64,000 nt of DNA from CAMAVH01 sp046297835. Lineage in GTDB: Bacteria > Pseudomonadota > Alphaproteobacteria > SMXQ01. The notes under the pieces were generated by a model. It ran no database searches. It had not been told where the DNA came from and saw only the letters and a list, made by a program, of their open reading frames with translations. Positions within the stretch are counted from its first letter, which is position 1; each line of letters starts with the position of its first letter. The stretch spans positions 62,001 to 126,000 of the forward strand of contig JBKBHI010000002.1 of the NCBI GenBank assembly GCA_046297835.1, written 5' to 3'. The translations under genes were made by a program, and so were the position numbers. Of this stretch, positions 42,907 to 51,309 are shown in pieces.

Positions 42907-43710
42907 ATGAGTCTCTCATCGCTCGAACCCTGTCCGAACTGCGAGCAATCGATCTCAACGGCAGCGAAAGCCTGCCCCCATTGCGGCCATCCCTTAGACA
43001 CTGAGGTCTGGGCCAATGCGCGCAGCCGGAAGGTTGCGAATATAAATCCCCAGTATGAGACGGGCGCCAAGGCTAAGAAGTCTGGATGCAGTCCAGTAGC
43101 CGCGCTGATTGTAGGCGGCCTCACCCTCGTGATCTTTATTGCCAGCCGTAACGACGCACCAAATCAGTTAGAACGCGACTGTAATGACTCTGGGCTCGCA
43201 TACATCTACTCGCAGGATGTCGCGCGCGAGCACCTGCGCGCGCCCAGAACTGCGGATTTCCCGAACAAGAGCAATGTCTTCATCAAGAACCTCGGCGACT
43301 GCCGCCACCTCGTACTTGCACATGTCGATGCTGAAAACGCTTTTGGCGCCAAACTCCGAAACTTCTATACGGTGGCAATGACCTTCAACAAAGCCACCGA
43401 GCGCTTTGACGCAAACCCGCTCACTTTTCATATCAGTAGTGAACGATCAAACATGGCGGCCTTTGCAGCCCTGACCGAAGTTAATCTGACAAAGAGCTCA
43501 CATTTACTACCTGCCTCAGAAGCTTCACTCAGTGAGCGGGACATCGTGACGCGCATCCAGCAGAAGCTTGCGCGACTGGGATATGACGTCGGAGCCGCGG
43601 ATGGCGTTGCTGGCAACAGAACTAAGGCGGCGATCGAAGCTCATCAACGCAAGTTGGGGATTGCCATCACCGGAAAAGCCGATCGCGCATTTCTGGATCA
43701 ATTAAAATGA
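42907..43710 (+). CDS. zinc-ribbon membrane protein with C-terminal peptidoglycan-binding domain
   Basis: A 267-residue protein. The N-terminal double-CXXC zinc ribbon (CPNC...CPHCGHPL, residues 9-30) is cytoplasmic, one membrane helix follows (VAALIVGGLTLVIFIA, about 60-78), then a periplasmic domain of unknown type. The C-terminal PG_binding_1 module is IVTRIQQKLARLGYDVGAADG..TKAAIEAHQRKLG. The topology would connect cytoplasm to cell wall. ATG 42907 is chosen where the ribbon begins; an upstream start at 42817 overlaps the lipoprotein gene. Function is unknown. Confidence 0.78.
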   Translation: MSLSSLEPCPNCEQSISTAAKACPHCGHPLDTEVWANARSRKVANINPQYETGAKAKKSGCSPVAALIVGGLTLVIFIASRNDAPNQLERDCNDSGLAYIYSQDVAREHLRAPRTADFPNKSNVFIKNLGDCRHLVLAHVDAENAFGAKLRNFYTVAMTFNKATERFDANPLTFHISSERSNMAAFAALTEVNLTKSSHLLPASEASLSERDIVTRIQQKLARLGYDVGAADGVAGNRTKAAIEAHQRKLGIAITGKADRAFLDQLK

Positions 43711-43980
43711 TTCATGGGAGCGTTGCTGCAGAGTCTTAAGAAGACCCGCCGTTATGGCGAAAAATTGCCTTTAGAAAACACCTACCCCTCGGAAAACCAC
43801 GACATTCCCGGCACGAATTGCATGAAACTCGGAGCGATCAAATTCGGCATTTCTGTAAACCGTTGACGTTAGTCACCAATCTTCATTTTTTAATCTTCTG
43901 CCAAGCTACCGATCCTTTGTAACTCATTGAAATATATAAATATTATTGACATCCTGTGCCGGATATGCGAAAACCGCCTC

Positions 43981-44000
43981 GCCGCGCTAAATCGCGCGGC
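43981..44000 (+). ncRNA. strong hairpin in the methylase leader
   Basis: GCCGCGC (43981-43987) and GCGCGGC (43994-44000) form a perfect 7-bp GC stem with loop TAAATC. No T tract follows on the plus strand, so a simple terminator is unlikely. It may be part of the structured leader continuing to 44095. The strand is uncertain. Confidence 0.4.
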
Positions 44001-44032
44001 ATTTAAGCAGCACAACGTCGACACCCCGCGAC

Positions 44033-44095
44033 AACGAGCAGCTTTCTTCGGACCTTGAAAGGTCACTCGAGTAATCGAGTGGAAGAAGCGTCGTT
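44033..44095 (+). ncRNA. candidate three-way-junction RNA upstream of the methylase
   Basis: Outer helix AACGA (44033-44037) pairs with TCGTT (44091-44095). The next helix, GCTTTCTTC (44041-44049), pairs with GAAGAAGC (44082-44089) with one bulged T. It encloses two hairpins: GACCT-TGAA-AGGTC (44051-44064, with one internal base counted in the loop) and ACTCGA-GTAA-TCGAGT (44065-44080). Four nested helices with tetraloops in 63 bases are unlikely by chance. The strand follows the downstream gene but is not proven. I do not recognise the family. Confidence 0.5.
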
Positions 44096-44176
44096 ACGCA
44101 CGTCCCTTCAAGGCCCATTCACCACCGCACCAATGTCGGCGCGGTAACGGATGCACTTGCCTAACGGGGGACAAAC

Positions 44177-45604
44177 ATGTCGACGCCCAATCTTCAAAAG
44201 TCGCTTACTGCGGTACGTGAACGCACGCGCCACCGCGAAACTGCTTCGCCGCAAAGCGACGGCAGCCAGGTCCAGACCAACATTCCGCAGGTCCTCGCCG
44301 GCGAAGTCGTCTGGCTGGGGGTTGAGACTCTGAAGGTCTATGCGCGCAATGCGCGTCAACATTCGCCCAAGCAGGTCACCCTGCTCGCCGCGGCGATCCG
44401 CCAATTCGGCTTTACCAATCCCATACTGATCGACGCTGAGGGCCAGATCCTCGCCGGTCACGGCAGGCTTGAGGCTGCCAAGTCGCTCGGCATGACCAAG
44501 GTGCCGACGCTGCGGATCGAGCGCATGACTGAGGCGCAGAAGCGCGCCTATGTCATTGGTGACAACCGCTTGGCCGAGCTCGCCAAATGGGACCGCGAGA
44601 TGCTTCGGCTCGAGATGATCGATCTCAGCCTGCCCGATCTGAATTTCTCCGCCGAGGTGACCGGCTTCAGCACGGCGGAGATCGACCTCATCATTGAGCA
44701 GGATGCGCCGAAAGCGCCCTCTAGGGACGATCAGCTTCCGGCGCTCCAGCCGCACGCCGTGTCCCGTGTTGGGGATCTCTGGCAGCTCGGCTCCCACCTT
44801 CTTTACTGCGGCAATTCCCTGGAAACGGCGAGCTATGACGCCGTGATGGCGGGGGCGCATACGCGTACCGTGATCACTGATCCGCCTTACAATGTACCGA
44901 TCGCCGGCCACGTCGGCGGCCTTGGCCGCGTCCAGCACCGCGAATTCGTCATGGCCTCCGGTGAGATGACGGAAGGCCAGTTCACCGAGTTTCTCGAGAG
45001 TTTTCTCCGCTGCTCGGCCGATGTCTGCGATCTCGGTGCTCTGATCTACGCCTTTATGGACTGGCGCCACGCTTACGAGCTGATGACGGCTGGCCGGCGC
45101 ATCGCCCTGCAGCAGATCGCGCTCTGCTGCTGGAACAAGGACAACGCCGGCATGGGAAGCTTTTACCGCTCCAAGCATGAGCTCTGCTTCGTCTTCCGGC
45201 ATGGCGATGCGCCTCACGTCAACAATGTCGAACTCGGCCGCTACGGGCGTTATCGCACCAACGTCTGGGACTACCCGGGCGCCAATACCTTCCGCAAGGG
45301 CCGGGACGCTGATCTCGCCGCCCACCCCACCGTGAAACCGGTTGCAATGATCTCGGACATCATTCGCGACTGCACCAAGCGCGGCGAGACCGTGCTCGAT
45401 CCCTTCTGCGGCTCGGGCACGATCCTGATCGCCGCCGAGCGCACCGGACGTCATGCCCGCGCCATTGAACTTGACCCGCTTTACGTCGACGCCGCCATCC
45501 GGCGCTGGCAGACCCTGACCGGCATCGAGGCTCGTCTCGCCGGTGAAAATGCCACTTTCGCCGAGATCGCCGCCGAGCGCAGCACGGAGGCAGCCCATGG
45601 CTAA
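44177..45604 (+). CDS. ParB-like/DNA methyltransferase fusion (N4/N6, beta-type order)
   Basis: A 475-residue protein. Residues 30-150 are a ParB/sulfiredoxin-like domain (GFTNPILIDAEGQILAGHGRLEAAK, described in part). Residues 190-465 are the methyltransferase: catalytic DPPYNVP precedes the SAM-binding DPFCGSGTILIAAERTG, so motif IV comes before motif I. No restriction enzyme lies next to it, making it an orphan modification enzyme of a prophage-like element, probably shielding the element or regulating packaging. The short ATGGCTAAG of the next gene starts inside its 3' end (45597). Confidence 0.9.
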   Translation: MSTPNLQKSLTAVRERTRHRETASPQSDGSQVQTNIPQVLAGEVVWLGVETLKVYARNARQHSPKQVTLLAAAIRQFGFTNPILIDAEGQILAGHGRLEAAKSLGMTKVPTLRIERMTEAQKRAYVIGDNRLAELAKWDREMLRLEMIDLSLPDLNFSAEVTGFSTAEIDLIIEQDAPKAPSRDDQLPALQPHAVSRVGDLWQLGSHLLYCGNSLETASYDAVMAGAHTRTVITDPPYNVPIAGHVGGLGRVQHREFVMASGEMTEGQFTEFLESFLRCSADVCDLGALIYAFMDWRHAYELMTAGRRIALQQIALCCWNKDNAGMGSFYRSKHELCFVFRHGDAPHVNNVELGRYGRYRTNVWDYPGANTFRKGRDADLAAHPTVKPVAMISDIIRDCTKRGETVLDPFCGSGTILIAAERTGRHARAIELDPLYVDAAIRRWQTLTGIEARLAGENATFAEIAAERSTEAAHG

Positions 45605-46124
45605 GAGCAGCAAAACCACGAAGAACACCTCGTCCCCGATGGCTGCGCCGGCGGTTGCGCGGATGCGCACGCGCCAGCGGAGTACGACGACGCCCCCGGC
45701 ACCCACGAAGCCCGCGCGCACGCGCCAGCACAAGGCCACGCGGGCCAAGGCCAGCGACGTCGGCTATTGCCGCCCGCCCGTTCACACCCAGTTCAAGCCT
45801 GGTGTTTCGGGCAACCCGAAGGGTAGGCCCAAGATGAGTGAGCGCTACGCCGATCTGCTGATGAAGGTGCTGAACTGGCGCATCGCGGTGGTCGAAGCAG
45901 GCAAGCGCAGCAAGATCAGCGCGCAGGAAGCGATTTTGAAGACGACCGTCAACAAGGCCATGGCCGGTGATATCCGCGCGGTGCTCGCGATTGAGAAGAT
46001 GATCGCCCGCTACCTGCCCCACGAGCCCCCGAGAGAGGCCGAGGAGCCTCTCACCGAGACGGACGAGGAGATCCTCAACGCCTACCTCGCCCGAAACCTT
46101 AAAAATCGCAAGACCAAGGAGTAA
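45597..46124 (+). CDS. DUF5681 protein (possible small-terminase-like)
   Basis: A 175-residue protein. After a 55-residue basic, Thr/Ala/Lys-rich tail comes the DUF5681 signature QFKPGVSGNPKGRPK, then a helical region (VNKAMAGDIRAVLAIEKMI). DUF5681 proteins commonly lie directly upstream of large terminases, and a DNA-binding, small-terminase-like function is plausible but not shown. ATG 45597 overlaps the methylase gene by 8 bases, and TerL follows 4 bases after the stop, so all three are translationally linked. Confidence 0.85.
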   Translation: MAKSSKTTKNTSSPMAAPAVARMRTRQRSTTTPPAPTKPARTRQHKATRAKASDVGYCRPPVHTQFKPGVSGNPKGRPKMSERYADLLMKVLNWRIAVVEAGKRSKISAQEAILKTTVNKAMAGDIRAVLAIEKMIARYLPHEPPREAEEPLTETDEEILNAYLARNLKNRKTKE

Positions 46125-46128
46125 GACC

Positions 46129-47601
46129 ATGACCACCAACCGCAATGTGCTTAACGCGGCATTGCGCCGCGATCTCTCCAGCTTCATCGAGTACAGCTTC
46201 AACCTCATCAACGCTGGGGAAACCTACGAGCGTGCCACCTACGTGGCGGTGCTCGCGTGGCATCTCGAGCAGTGTGCCACCGGCGAGATCAAGCGCCTGA
46301 TCATCAACATGCCGCCACGCTATCTGAAGTCCTTTTGCGCTTCCGTGGTCTTTCCGGCCTGGATCCTCGGTAATGACCCGACGCGCAAGGTCATCTGCGT
46401 CAGCTACTCGCAGGATCTGTCGGAGGAGCATGGAGCCAATTTCCGTCGGCTCGTCACCGAGGCGGCTTTTCGGCGGATCTTCCCGGGGTTCCAGATTGCC
46501 GCGAACCGCGCCGCGGAGGTCAAGACGACCTGCGGTGGGCATCGTCTGAACACGTCGATTGGCGGCACCATCACCGGACGCGGCGGCAATATCATCATCA
46601 TCGATGACCCGATGAAGCCCGAGGATGCCCGCTCGCAGAGCGCGCGCAACAGCGCCAAGTCCTGGTTCGACAATACGCTTCTCTCCCGGCTCAACAGCAA
46701 GCGCGACGATGTGATCATCGTCGTCATGCAGCGCCTGCACTGCGATGACATGGCCGCGCATCTCATGGCCAAGGGTGGCTGGACCGTCCTCAACCTCCCC
46801 GCCATTGCGCCGGCGCCCGAGCGTATCCGCTTCGGCCGGGCGGTGTTTCAGCGGCGGGCCGGTGAAGCGCTCTGCCCGGCTCGTGAGGACCTGAAGGTGC
46901 TGGAGCAGCTCCGCAGCGACATGGGCAGTTTTAACTTCGAAGCGCAGTATATGCAGCAGCCGATCCCCGAAGCTGGGCAGTTCGTCAAGCGCGAATGGTT
47001 TGCCACCTACGACAGCAAGTCCAAGCCGACGGAGTTCGATCAAGTCATCCAGAGCTGGGATACTGCGGCGACGCCTGGCGCGCACAACGATTATTCGGCC
47101 TGCCTGACGTTCGGGATCGCCAATGGCAATTATTATCTGCTAGACGTCCTGCGCCGGCAGATGGACTACCCGACCCTTAAGCGCGTGGTGCTGCAGCATG
47201 CCCAGGATTTTCGCGCCGACCTTATGCTTGTGGAGAATACCACCCTAGGCGTCCCGCTCGTGCAGGAGCTGCGCGCTAGGCACGATACTTGGGCCCTGGC
47301 GATCCGTCCGCGTAGCGATAAGCTATCGCGGCTCACGCGCTGCTCGCCCGCCATTGAGGCCGGCAAGCTATACATTCCGAGCGAAGCTCCGTGGCTGGTG
47401 GACTTCCTGCACGAACTCTTGACCTTCCCTGATGGGCGTTACGACGATCAGGTCGATGCCCTTTCGCAATTCTTGAACTACGTCACGACCCGCCACTATC
47501 GCTATCGCGTCCGCGGGGAACGGCCCGATTGGGGACCTGATGATCCCGCGCGCCGTACCGGCCCGCGCCGACCCGGCACGCGCTTTCCCTGGGCGGCCTG
47601 A
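46129..47601 (+). CDS. terL: phage terminase large subunit
   Basis: A complete 490-residue packaging motor. The ATPase part has an atypical Walker A (INMPPRYLKS) and Walker B NIIIIDDPMKPEDA. The RNase H-like nuclease part has SWDTAATPGAHNDYSA, LMLVENTTLG and the final acidic YDDQVDALSQFL. It would translocate and cut DNA into a capsid. No portal, capsid or tail genes are nearby, so the element is a phage remnant or a satellite that borrows helper capsids. The C-terminal tail is Arg/Pro-rich. Confidence 0.93.
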   Translation: MTTNRNVLNAALRRDLSSFIEYSFNLINAGETYERATYVAVLAWHLEQCATGEIKRLIINMPPRYLKSFCASVVFPAWILGNDPTRKVICVSYSQDLSEEHGANFRRLVTEAAFRRIFPGFQIAANRAAEVKTTCGGHRLNTSIGGTITGRGGNIIIIDDPMKPEDARSQSARNSAKSWFDNTLLSRLNSKRDDVIIVVMQRLHCDDMAAHLMAKGGWTVLNLPAIAPAPERIRFGRAVFQRRAGEALCPAREDLKVLEQLRSDMGSFNFEAQYMQQPIPEAGQFVKREWFATYDSKSKPTEFDQVIQSWDTAATPGAHNDYSACLTFGIANGNYYLLDVLRRQMDYPTLKRVVLQHAQDFRADLMLVENTTLGVPLVQELRARHDTWALAIRPRSDKLSRLTRCSPAIEAGKLYIPSEAPWLVDFLHELLTFPDGRYDDQVDALSQFLNYVTTRHYRYRVRGERPDWGPDDPARRTGPRRPGTRFPWAA

Positions 47602-47924
47602 TCGCCGTCGGACGCTGACCATACCACCGCGGTCAGCGTCCGCAGATCCTGACGAATACCCTCGGCGAGATACCAGGTCAGGACATCGCCGCTATAGGCC
47701 AGTTGCAGTTCGTCGTACAGCCGCCCGCACAGCACCTCGAGCTTGATGATCACGTCCTCAAGATCTTCGGCCGGCAGACCGGCCAAGCTTTCCGTCGCTT
47801 CAAAGATTTCGGCCTGATGCTCGCCCAGCGCGTCGTCGCTCACCGGCGGGGACAGCGGCAGGCGCCGCGTCAGGACCGCATGGTAAAGCCCCCGCAACGG
47901 CCGCTCCTCGTTCTCACCCGTCAT
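47502..47924 (-). CDS. small hypothetical protein opposite the terminase end
   Basis: A 140-residue protein starting at ATG 47924 (MTGENEERPLRGLYHAVL). It contains a helical acidic core (HQAEIFEATESLAGLPAEDLEDVIIKL, shortened here in description) and Y..DVLTWYLAEGIRQDL. The C-terminal 35 residues overlap the terminase gene antisense and are Arg/Gly-rich, so the natural end may be as written or the overlap a by-product. It is the only minus-strand gene in the element. Function is unknown. Confidence 0.55.
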   Translation of the reverse strand: MTGENEERPLRGLYHAVLTRRLPLSPPVSDDALGEHQAEIFEATESLAGLPAEDLEDVIIKLEVLCGRLYDELQLAYSGDVLTWYLAEGIRQDLRTLTAVVWSASDGDQAAQGKRVPGRRGPVRRAGSSGPQSGRSPRTR

Positions 47925-48167
47925 CTGCCCCTCTCGCCCCGAAGACCGTGTCTTTGCTTCCTTTGCGCAGGCATTCAACTCGAATGTGCATCGCCGAGCG
48001 GCGAATTATTTGCGCATTAGCCGGCGCTTCGACTGGACTTCGCCTGCGCTCGGAGCGTTGCTGTCGACATGACGAACGGCCCGGGAGGGCCCGCCCCGAC
48101 CGGCCTGCCGGCGGGGCTCTGGGCAGTGGGGCCGCAATTAAGCGGCGCTCACACCAAGGAGCCCAAC

Positions 48168-48722
48168 ATGACCAAACTTACCGACACCCAGCTCGTCATT
48201 CTCTCTGCCGCCAGCCAGCGCACGAGCCGCGCCCTTTATCCCCTGCCTAAGACGATCAAGCTCAACAAGGCAGCGGTGACCAAGGTTCTCAAAAGCCTGC
48301 TTAGGCGCCAGCTAGTCGCCGAACGCCAGGCGTCGGGCGGTGAAGAAGTGTGGCGCATCGACGGCCAGACCAAGCACACCCTCGTGCTGACCGACGCGGG
48401 CCTTGCCGTACTCGACAACGGGGGTGACTCGCAGCCCACGCAGACGAAGGCCGGGCAGCCGAACCATCCGGGCAGCAGCCCGAAATCTAAAGCCGCCCCG
48501 AATGCCGCAACAAAGAAGGTGGCAGGCGAGACCAAACTCGGCCAGCTCATCGAACTCCTGAAACGCAAAAATGGTGCGACCCTCTCCGAGGCGATGACCC
48601 TCACCGGTTGGCAGGCCCATTCGGTGCGTGGCGCCATGAGCGGCGCGATCAAGAAGAGGCTCGGCATGACCATCGTCACCGAGGCGGCTACGCGCGGCCG
48701 GGTCTACCGCATCGAGCCGTAA
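48168..48722 (+). CDS. DUF3489 protein
   Basis: A 184-residue protein. The N-terminal helical half (LTDTQLVILSAASQR; LNKAAVTKVLKSLLRRQLV) resembles a winged helix. A Pro/Lys-rich linker follows, then the DUF3489 module (KLGQLIELLKRKNGATLSEAM; GWQAHSVRGAMSGAIKKRLG). It is found with DUF2924 and a serine recombinase in alphaproteobacterial mobile elements. DNA binding is likely. ATG 48168 is preferred because it begins the conserved part and follows AAGGAG; an upstream start at 48069 adds 33 residues. Confidence 0.88.
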   Translation: MTKLTDTQLVILSAASQRTSRALYPLPKTIKLNKAAVTKVLKSLLRRQLVAERQASGGEEVWRIDGQTKHTLVLTDAGLAVLDNGGDSQPTQTKAGQPNHPGSSPKSKAAPNAATKKVAGETKLGQLIELLKRKNGATLSEAMTLTGWQAHSVRGAMSGAIKKRLGMTIVTEAATRGRVYRIEP

Positions 48723-48750
48723 ACGCTCTACAGTTGATCTTGAGACCATC

Positions 48751-49227
48751 ATGAAGCTCTCGCCATCCCTTGAGGCCGAACTAGCCACCCTGCCGCATCG
48801 CAGCCTCGAGGGTCTGCGGCAAAGCTGGACCGAACTGTTCGGCATTACCGCCCCGTACGTTGGCGAGGATCTGCTGGTGCGGATGATCGCCTACCGGCTC
48901 CAGGAGCGGGCGTACGGTGGTCTCCCGGCCAGCACGTCGCGCAAGCTGCGCAAGATCGCCAGCGACCTGCGCTCTGACCGCAAAGCCACCTGTCTGCCCA
49001 ACGGCCCCAGGATCGCTCCGGGCGTCCAGCTGCTTCGAGAGTGGAAAGGCGAAACCGAGGTGGTGCAGGTCACCACCTCGGGCTTTGTCTGGCGTGGCCA
49101 GAACTATCGCTCTCTCTCGGCCGTCGCGCGCGCGATGACCGGCACGCGCTGGTCAGGCCCGCGCTTCTTTGGCCTGCCCGACGGTGTAGAGCGACCCGAA
49201 AAGCCTCATCGTGGAGATGCGGCATGA
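48751..49227 (+). CDS. DUF2924 protein
   Basis: A 158-residue protein with the DUF2924 pattern: LRQSWTELFGITAP..GEDLLVRMIAYRLQE, then LREWKGETEVVQVTTSGFVWRGQNYRSLSAVAR in shorter blocks, and GTRWSGPRFFGL. The latter half resembles DNA-binding folds accompanying recombinases. Its stop overlaps the recombinase start by ATGA (49224), implying that the two proteins act together, perhaps as recombination directionality or accessory factors. That role is not demonstrated here. Confidence 0.88.
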   Translation: MKLSPSLEAELATLPHRSLEGLRQSWTELFGITAPYVGEDLLVRMIAYRLQERAYGGLPASTSRKLRKIASDLRSDRKATCLPNGPRIAPGVQLLREWKGETEVVQVTTSGFVWRGQNYRSLSAVARAMTGTRWSGPRFFGLPDGVERPEKPHRGDAA

Positions 49228-50909
49228 ACCTGGTGATGCCACCGCCCATTCGCTGCGCCATCTACACGCGCAAATCCTCCGACGAAGGGCTCGAGCAGGA
49301 ATTCAATTCGCTCGATGCCCAGCGCGAAGCCTGCGAGGCCTACATACGCTCCCAGGCCCATGACGGATGGCGCCTCCTGCCCGCCCAGTTCGATGATGGG
49401 GGGCATTCGGGCGGGACACTCGAACGCCCAGCCATCCAGGAGCTGCTCAAGCTGGTGCGGGCAAAACAAGTCAATGTGATCGTGATCTATAAGATCGACC
49501 GCCTCACGCGCTCATTGGCGGACTTCGCCCGCCTTGCCGAACTGTTCGACCAATACGGCGTCTCCTTTGTCTCGGTCACACAGCAGTTCAACACGACGAC
49601 CTCAATGGGCCGCCTGATGCTCAACGTACTGCTGTCTTTCGCTCAATTTGAGCGCGAGCTCACCGGCGAACGCATCCGCGACAAGATCGCGGCATCCAAG
49701 AAGAAGGGCATGTGGATGGGTGGGACGGTACCGCTGGGTTATGACGCGAAGGACCGCACCCTGGTTATCAACGAGACCGAGGCCAAAGTCGTGCGCAGCC
49801 TCTTCGACCTCTATCTTGAGCATGGCAGCGTCATGGCCGTGTGGGAGGAAGCACGTCGCCAGGACTATCGTACCAAGGCGCGCTTCGAGAACGGCCGGGA
49901 GGTGGGCAGCAAGCCGTTCTTTCCAGGCCACATCCATTTTCTGCTCAGCAATCCGCTCTATGCCGGCCAGATCCGGCATAAGGGGCAAATATATTCCGGC
50001 CAGCATCCTCGCCTGATCGACGAGACAACCTGGTCAGCGGTGCAGGCGAAGCTCGCCGAAAATCGCGCCAGCGAGGATCGTGTGCGGCAGAACCGCAAGG
50101 GCGCAAACCCGCTGTCCGGACTTCTCGTTGACGAGCGGGGGGCCAGTCTTACGCCCGTCCACACCATGAAGGATGGAAAGCGATATCGCTATTATGTCGC
50201 AAACCCCATCGGCCTCGTTGAGGCAGGGCGCCGCCGCCGGCGCACCCGTCTGCCTGCTGAGGAGATCGAGCGCTTGGTCGCAACCGGTCTCCGCGATGCC
50301 ATCCAGAGAGTTCGACTACCCGAAACTCTCGGCGCCTCCATCCCGCCGCGACAACTGGCGCCAGCGCTCGAACGTGCTGAAGCCATACGCCACTCCCTTG
50401 TCGATCCTGATCACAATGCCTGGCAAGTCCGACGCCCACTTCTACGGCGCGTGATCTGGAGTGAGGGCAAGTTACAGATTGATGTCGACCGAGCCATTCT
50501 GGCTCAGCAGCTCGAGTTGAACGACATTGCGCTCGACGGAATTTACGAGATGGAAATTAAGGCGGCCATCGCCTTCCGTGGCCAACGCATGAAATTGATT
50601 GATGATAATCCCTCTGCGCCTCCACGCGCGCCCGACCGTGCATTGATCAAAGCCCTCGCGCGTGCGCATGACTGGCATCTCCAGATCTCACGAGGCGAAG
50701 TGACGTCTGTAAAACAAATTGCTGATGAGGAAGGGGTGACTGCCTCATATGTGCGCCGCGTGCTGCGACTGGCTTTCCTGGCGCCGGACGTCGTCGAGGC
50801 GATTGTTCAATCAAACCAGTCGGCTAAACGTCTTAGTCGCGACCTGATGCTCGGAGAGCGCGTTGATCTGAGCTGGACGAAGCATCGCCAGCTTCTCGTC
50901 GGCGCTTAA
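49224..50909 (+). CDS. large serine recombinase
   Basis: A 561-residue serine recombinase. The catalytic domain has IYTRKSSDEGLEQEFNSLDAQ with nucleophile Ser18/19, IYKIDRLTRS and FAQFERELTGERIRDKI. The recombinase DNA-binding domain follows (GYDAKDRTLVINE; FLLSNPLYAGQIRHKG), with a C-terminal basic region. ATG 49224 is coupled to the DUF2924 gene; the longer frame to 49041 only overlaps that gene. It probably integrates and excises this element. The 400-base region after it holds repeats that could be an attachment site. Confidence 0.93.
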   Translation: MNLVMPPPIRCAIYTRKSSDEGLEQEFNSLDAQREACEAYIRSQAHDGWRLLPAQFDDGGHSGGTLERPAIQELLKLVRAKQVNVIVIYKIDRLTRSLADFARLAELFDQYGVSFVSVTQQFNTTTSMGRLMLNVLLSFAQFERELTGERIRDKIAASKKKGMWMGGTVPLGYDAKDRTLVINETEAKVVRSLFDLYLEHGSVMAVWEEARRQDYRTKARFENGREVGSKPFFPGHIHFLLSNPLYAGQIRHKGQIYSGQHPRLIDETTWSAVQAKLAENRASEDRVRQNRKGANPLSGLLVDERGASLTPVHTMKDGKRYRYYVANPIGLVEAGRRRRRTRLPAEEIERLVATGLRDAIQRVRLPETLGASIPPRQLAPALERAEAIRHSLVDPDHNAWQVRRPLLRRVIWSEGKLQIDVDRAILAQQLELNDIALDGIYEMEIKAAIAFRGQRMKLIDDNPSAPPRAPDRALIKALARAHDWHLQISRGEVTSVKQIADEEGVTASYVRRVLRLAFLAPDVVEAIVQSNQSAKRLSRDLMLGERVDLSWTKHRQLLVGA

Positions 50910-50983
50910 TACTCGGGAATCAAATCCATAATGCGCGTTATGCGATTTTAAAAAAAAGGCGGTCGTTGAACTTAAGTTTATGC

Positions 50984-51021
50984 TTTGGTGAAACATATAA
51001 TGCAATCAACGCATCACCAAA
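50984..51021. repeat. 8-bp inverted repeat with nested hairpin
   Basis: TTTGGTGA (50984-50991) and TCACCAAA (51014-51021) are perfect arms. Nested ATGC (51000-51003) and GCAT (51011-51014) add to the stem. It lies 75 bases after the recombinase stop; a recombination site or transcript end is possible. Confidence 0.45.
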
Positions 51022-51214
51022 TTCGAGCAGCGCAATTTTGGTCAGGACAAATTGCCCGAACGCTTCATGACTATTATTATAATTCAACGAGCATATGTGA
51101 TGTTGTGGAATTTAATAAAGCCCAATTTCCATTCGCAAAAAGATCGTGGAAATCATCAAGTGGTGCAATACCGACTTTCAGCTTATTAAGGCCAAAGGGG
51201 TCTATGTGTCGGTT

Positions 51215-51252
51215 TGTTATGAGAATAGTCAGCTGTTATGAGAATAGTCAGC
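51215..51252. repeat. two perfect tandem copies of a 19-bp unit
   Basis: TGTTATGAGAATAGTCAGC occurs at 51215-51233 and again, without a gap, at 51234-51252. It lies 57 bases upstream of the Mre11-like gene. It may be an operator pair or a duplication scar. Confidence 0.7.
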
Positions 51253-51309
51253 CAGACAAGGCGAAGAGCCACCAAGTAAAGGCGCGCCAATAATAAACGG
51301 GGGCAATAA

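Larger units (their letters stand above)
43711..44176. other. gene-free leader of the terminase element with RNA-like structure
   Basis: These 466 bases have no plausible gene. The first 250 bases are AT-richer; the last 200 hold several strong inverted repeats, listed as separate entries, ending just before the methylase start at 44177. Confidence 0.5.
50910..51309. other. AT-rich gene-free region after the recombinase
   Basis: This 400-base stretch has no credible gene and is markedly AT-rich compared with both flanks. It contains an 8-bp inverted repeat (50984-51021) and a 19-bp tandem repeat (51215-51252), both listed separately. It may be an attachment or promoter region bordering the mobile element. 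Confidence 0.5.

Noticed and set aside
44108..45748. 546-residue open frame on the minus strand
   Set aside because: It is fully antisense to the methylase gene, whose motifs are unmistakable. Its His/Arg/Gly-rich composition is typical of a GC-rich shadow frame.
46099..47085. 328-residue minus-strand open frame
   Set aside because: It is antisense to the terminase gene, with no domain and shadow-like composition.
51215..51252. tandem 19-bp repeat as a CRISPR array
   Set aside because: There are only two copies with no spacer between them and no cas genes in the window.
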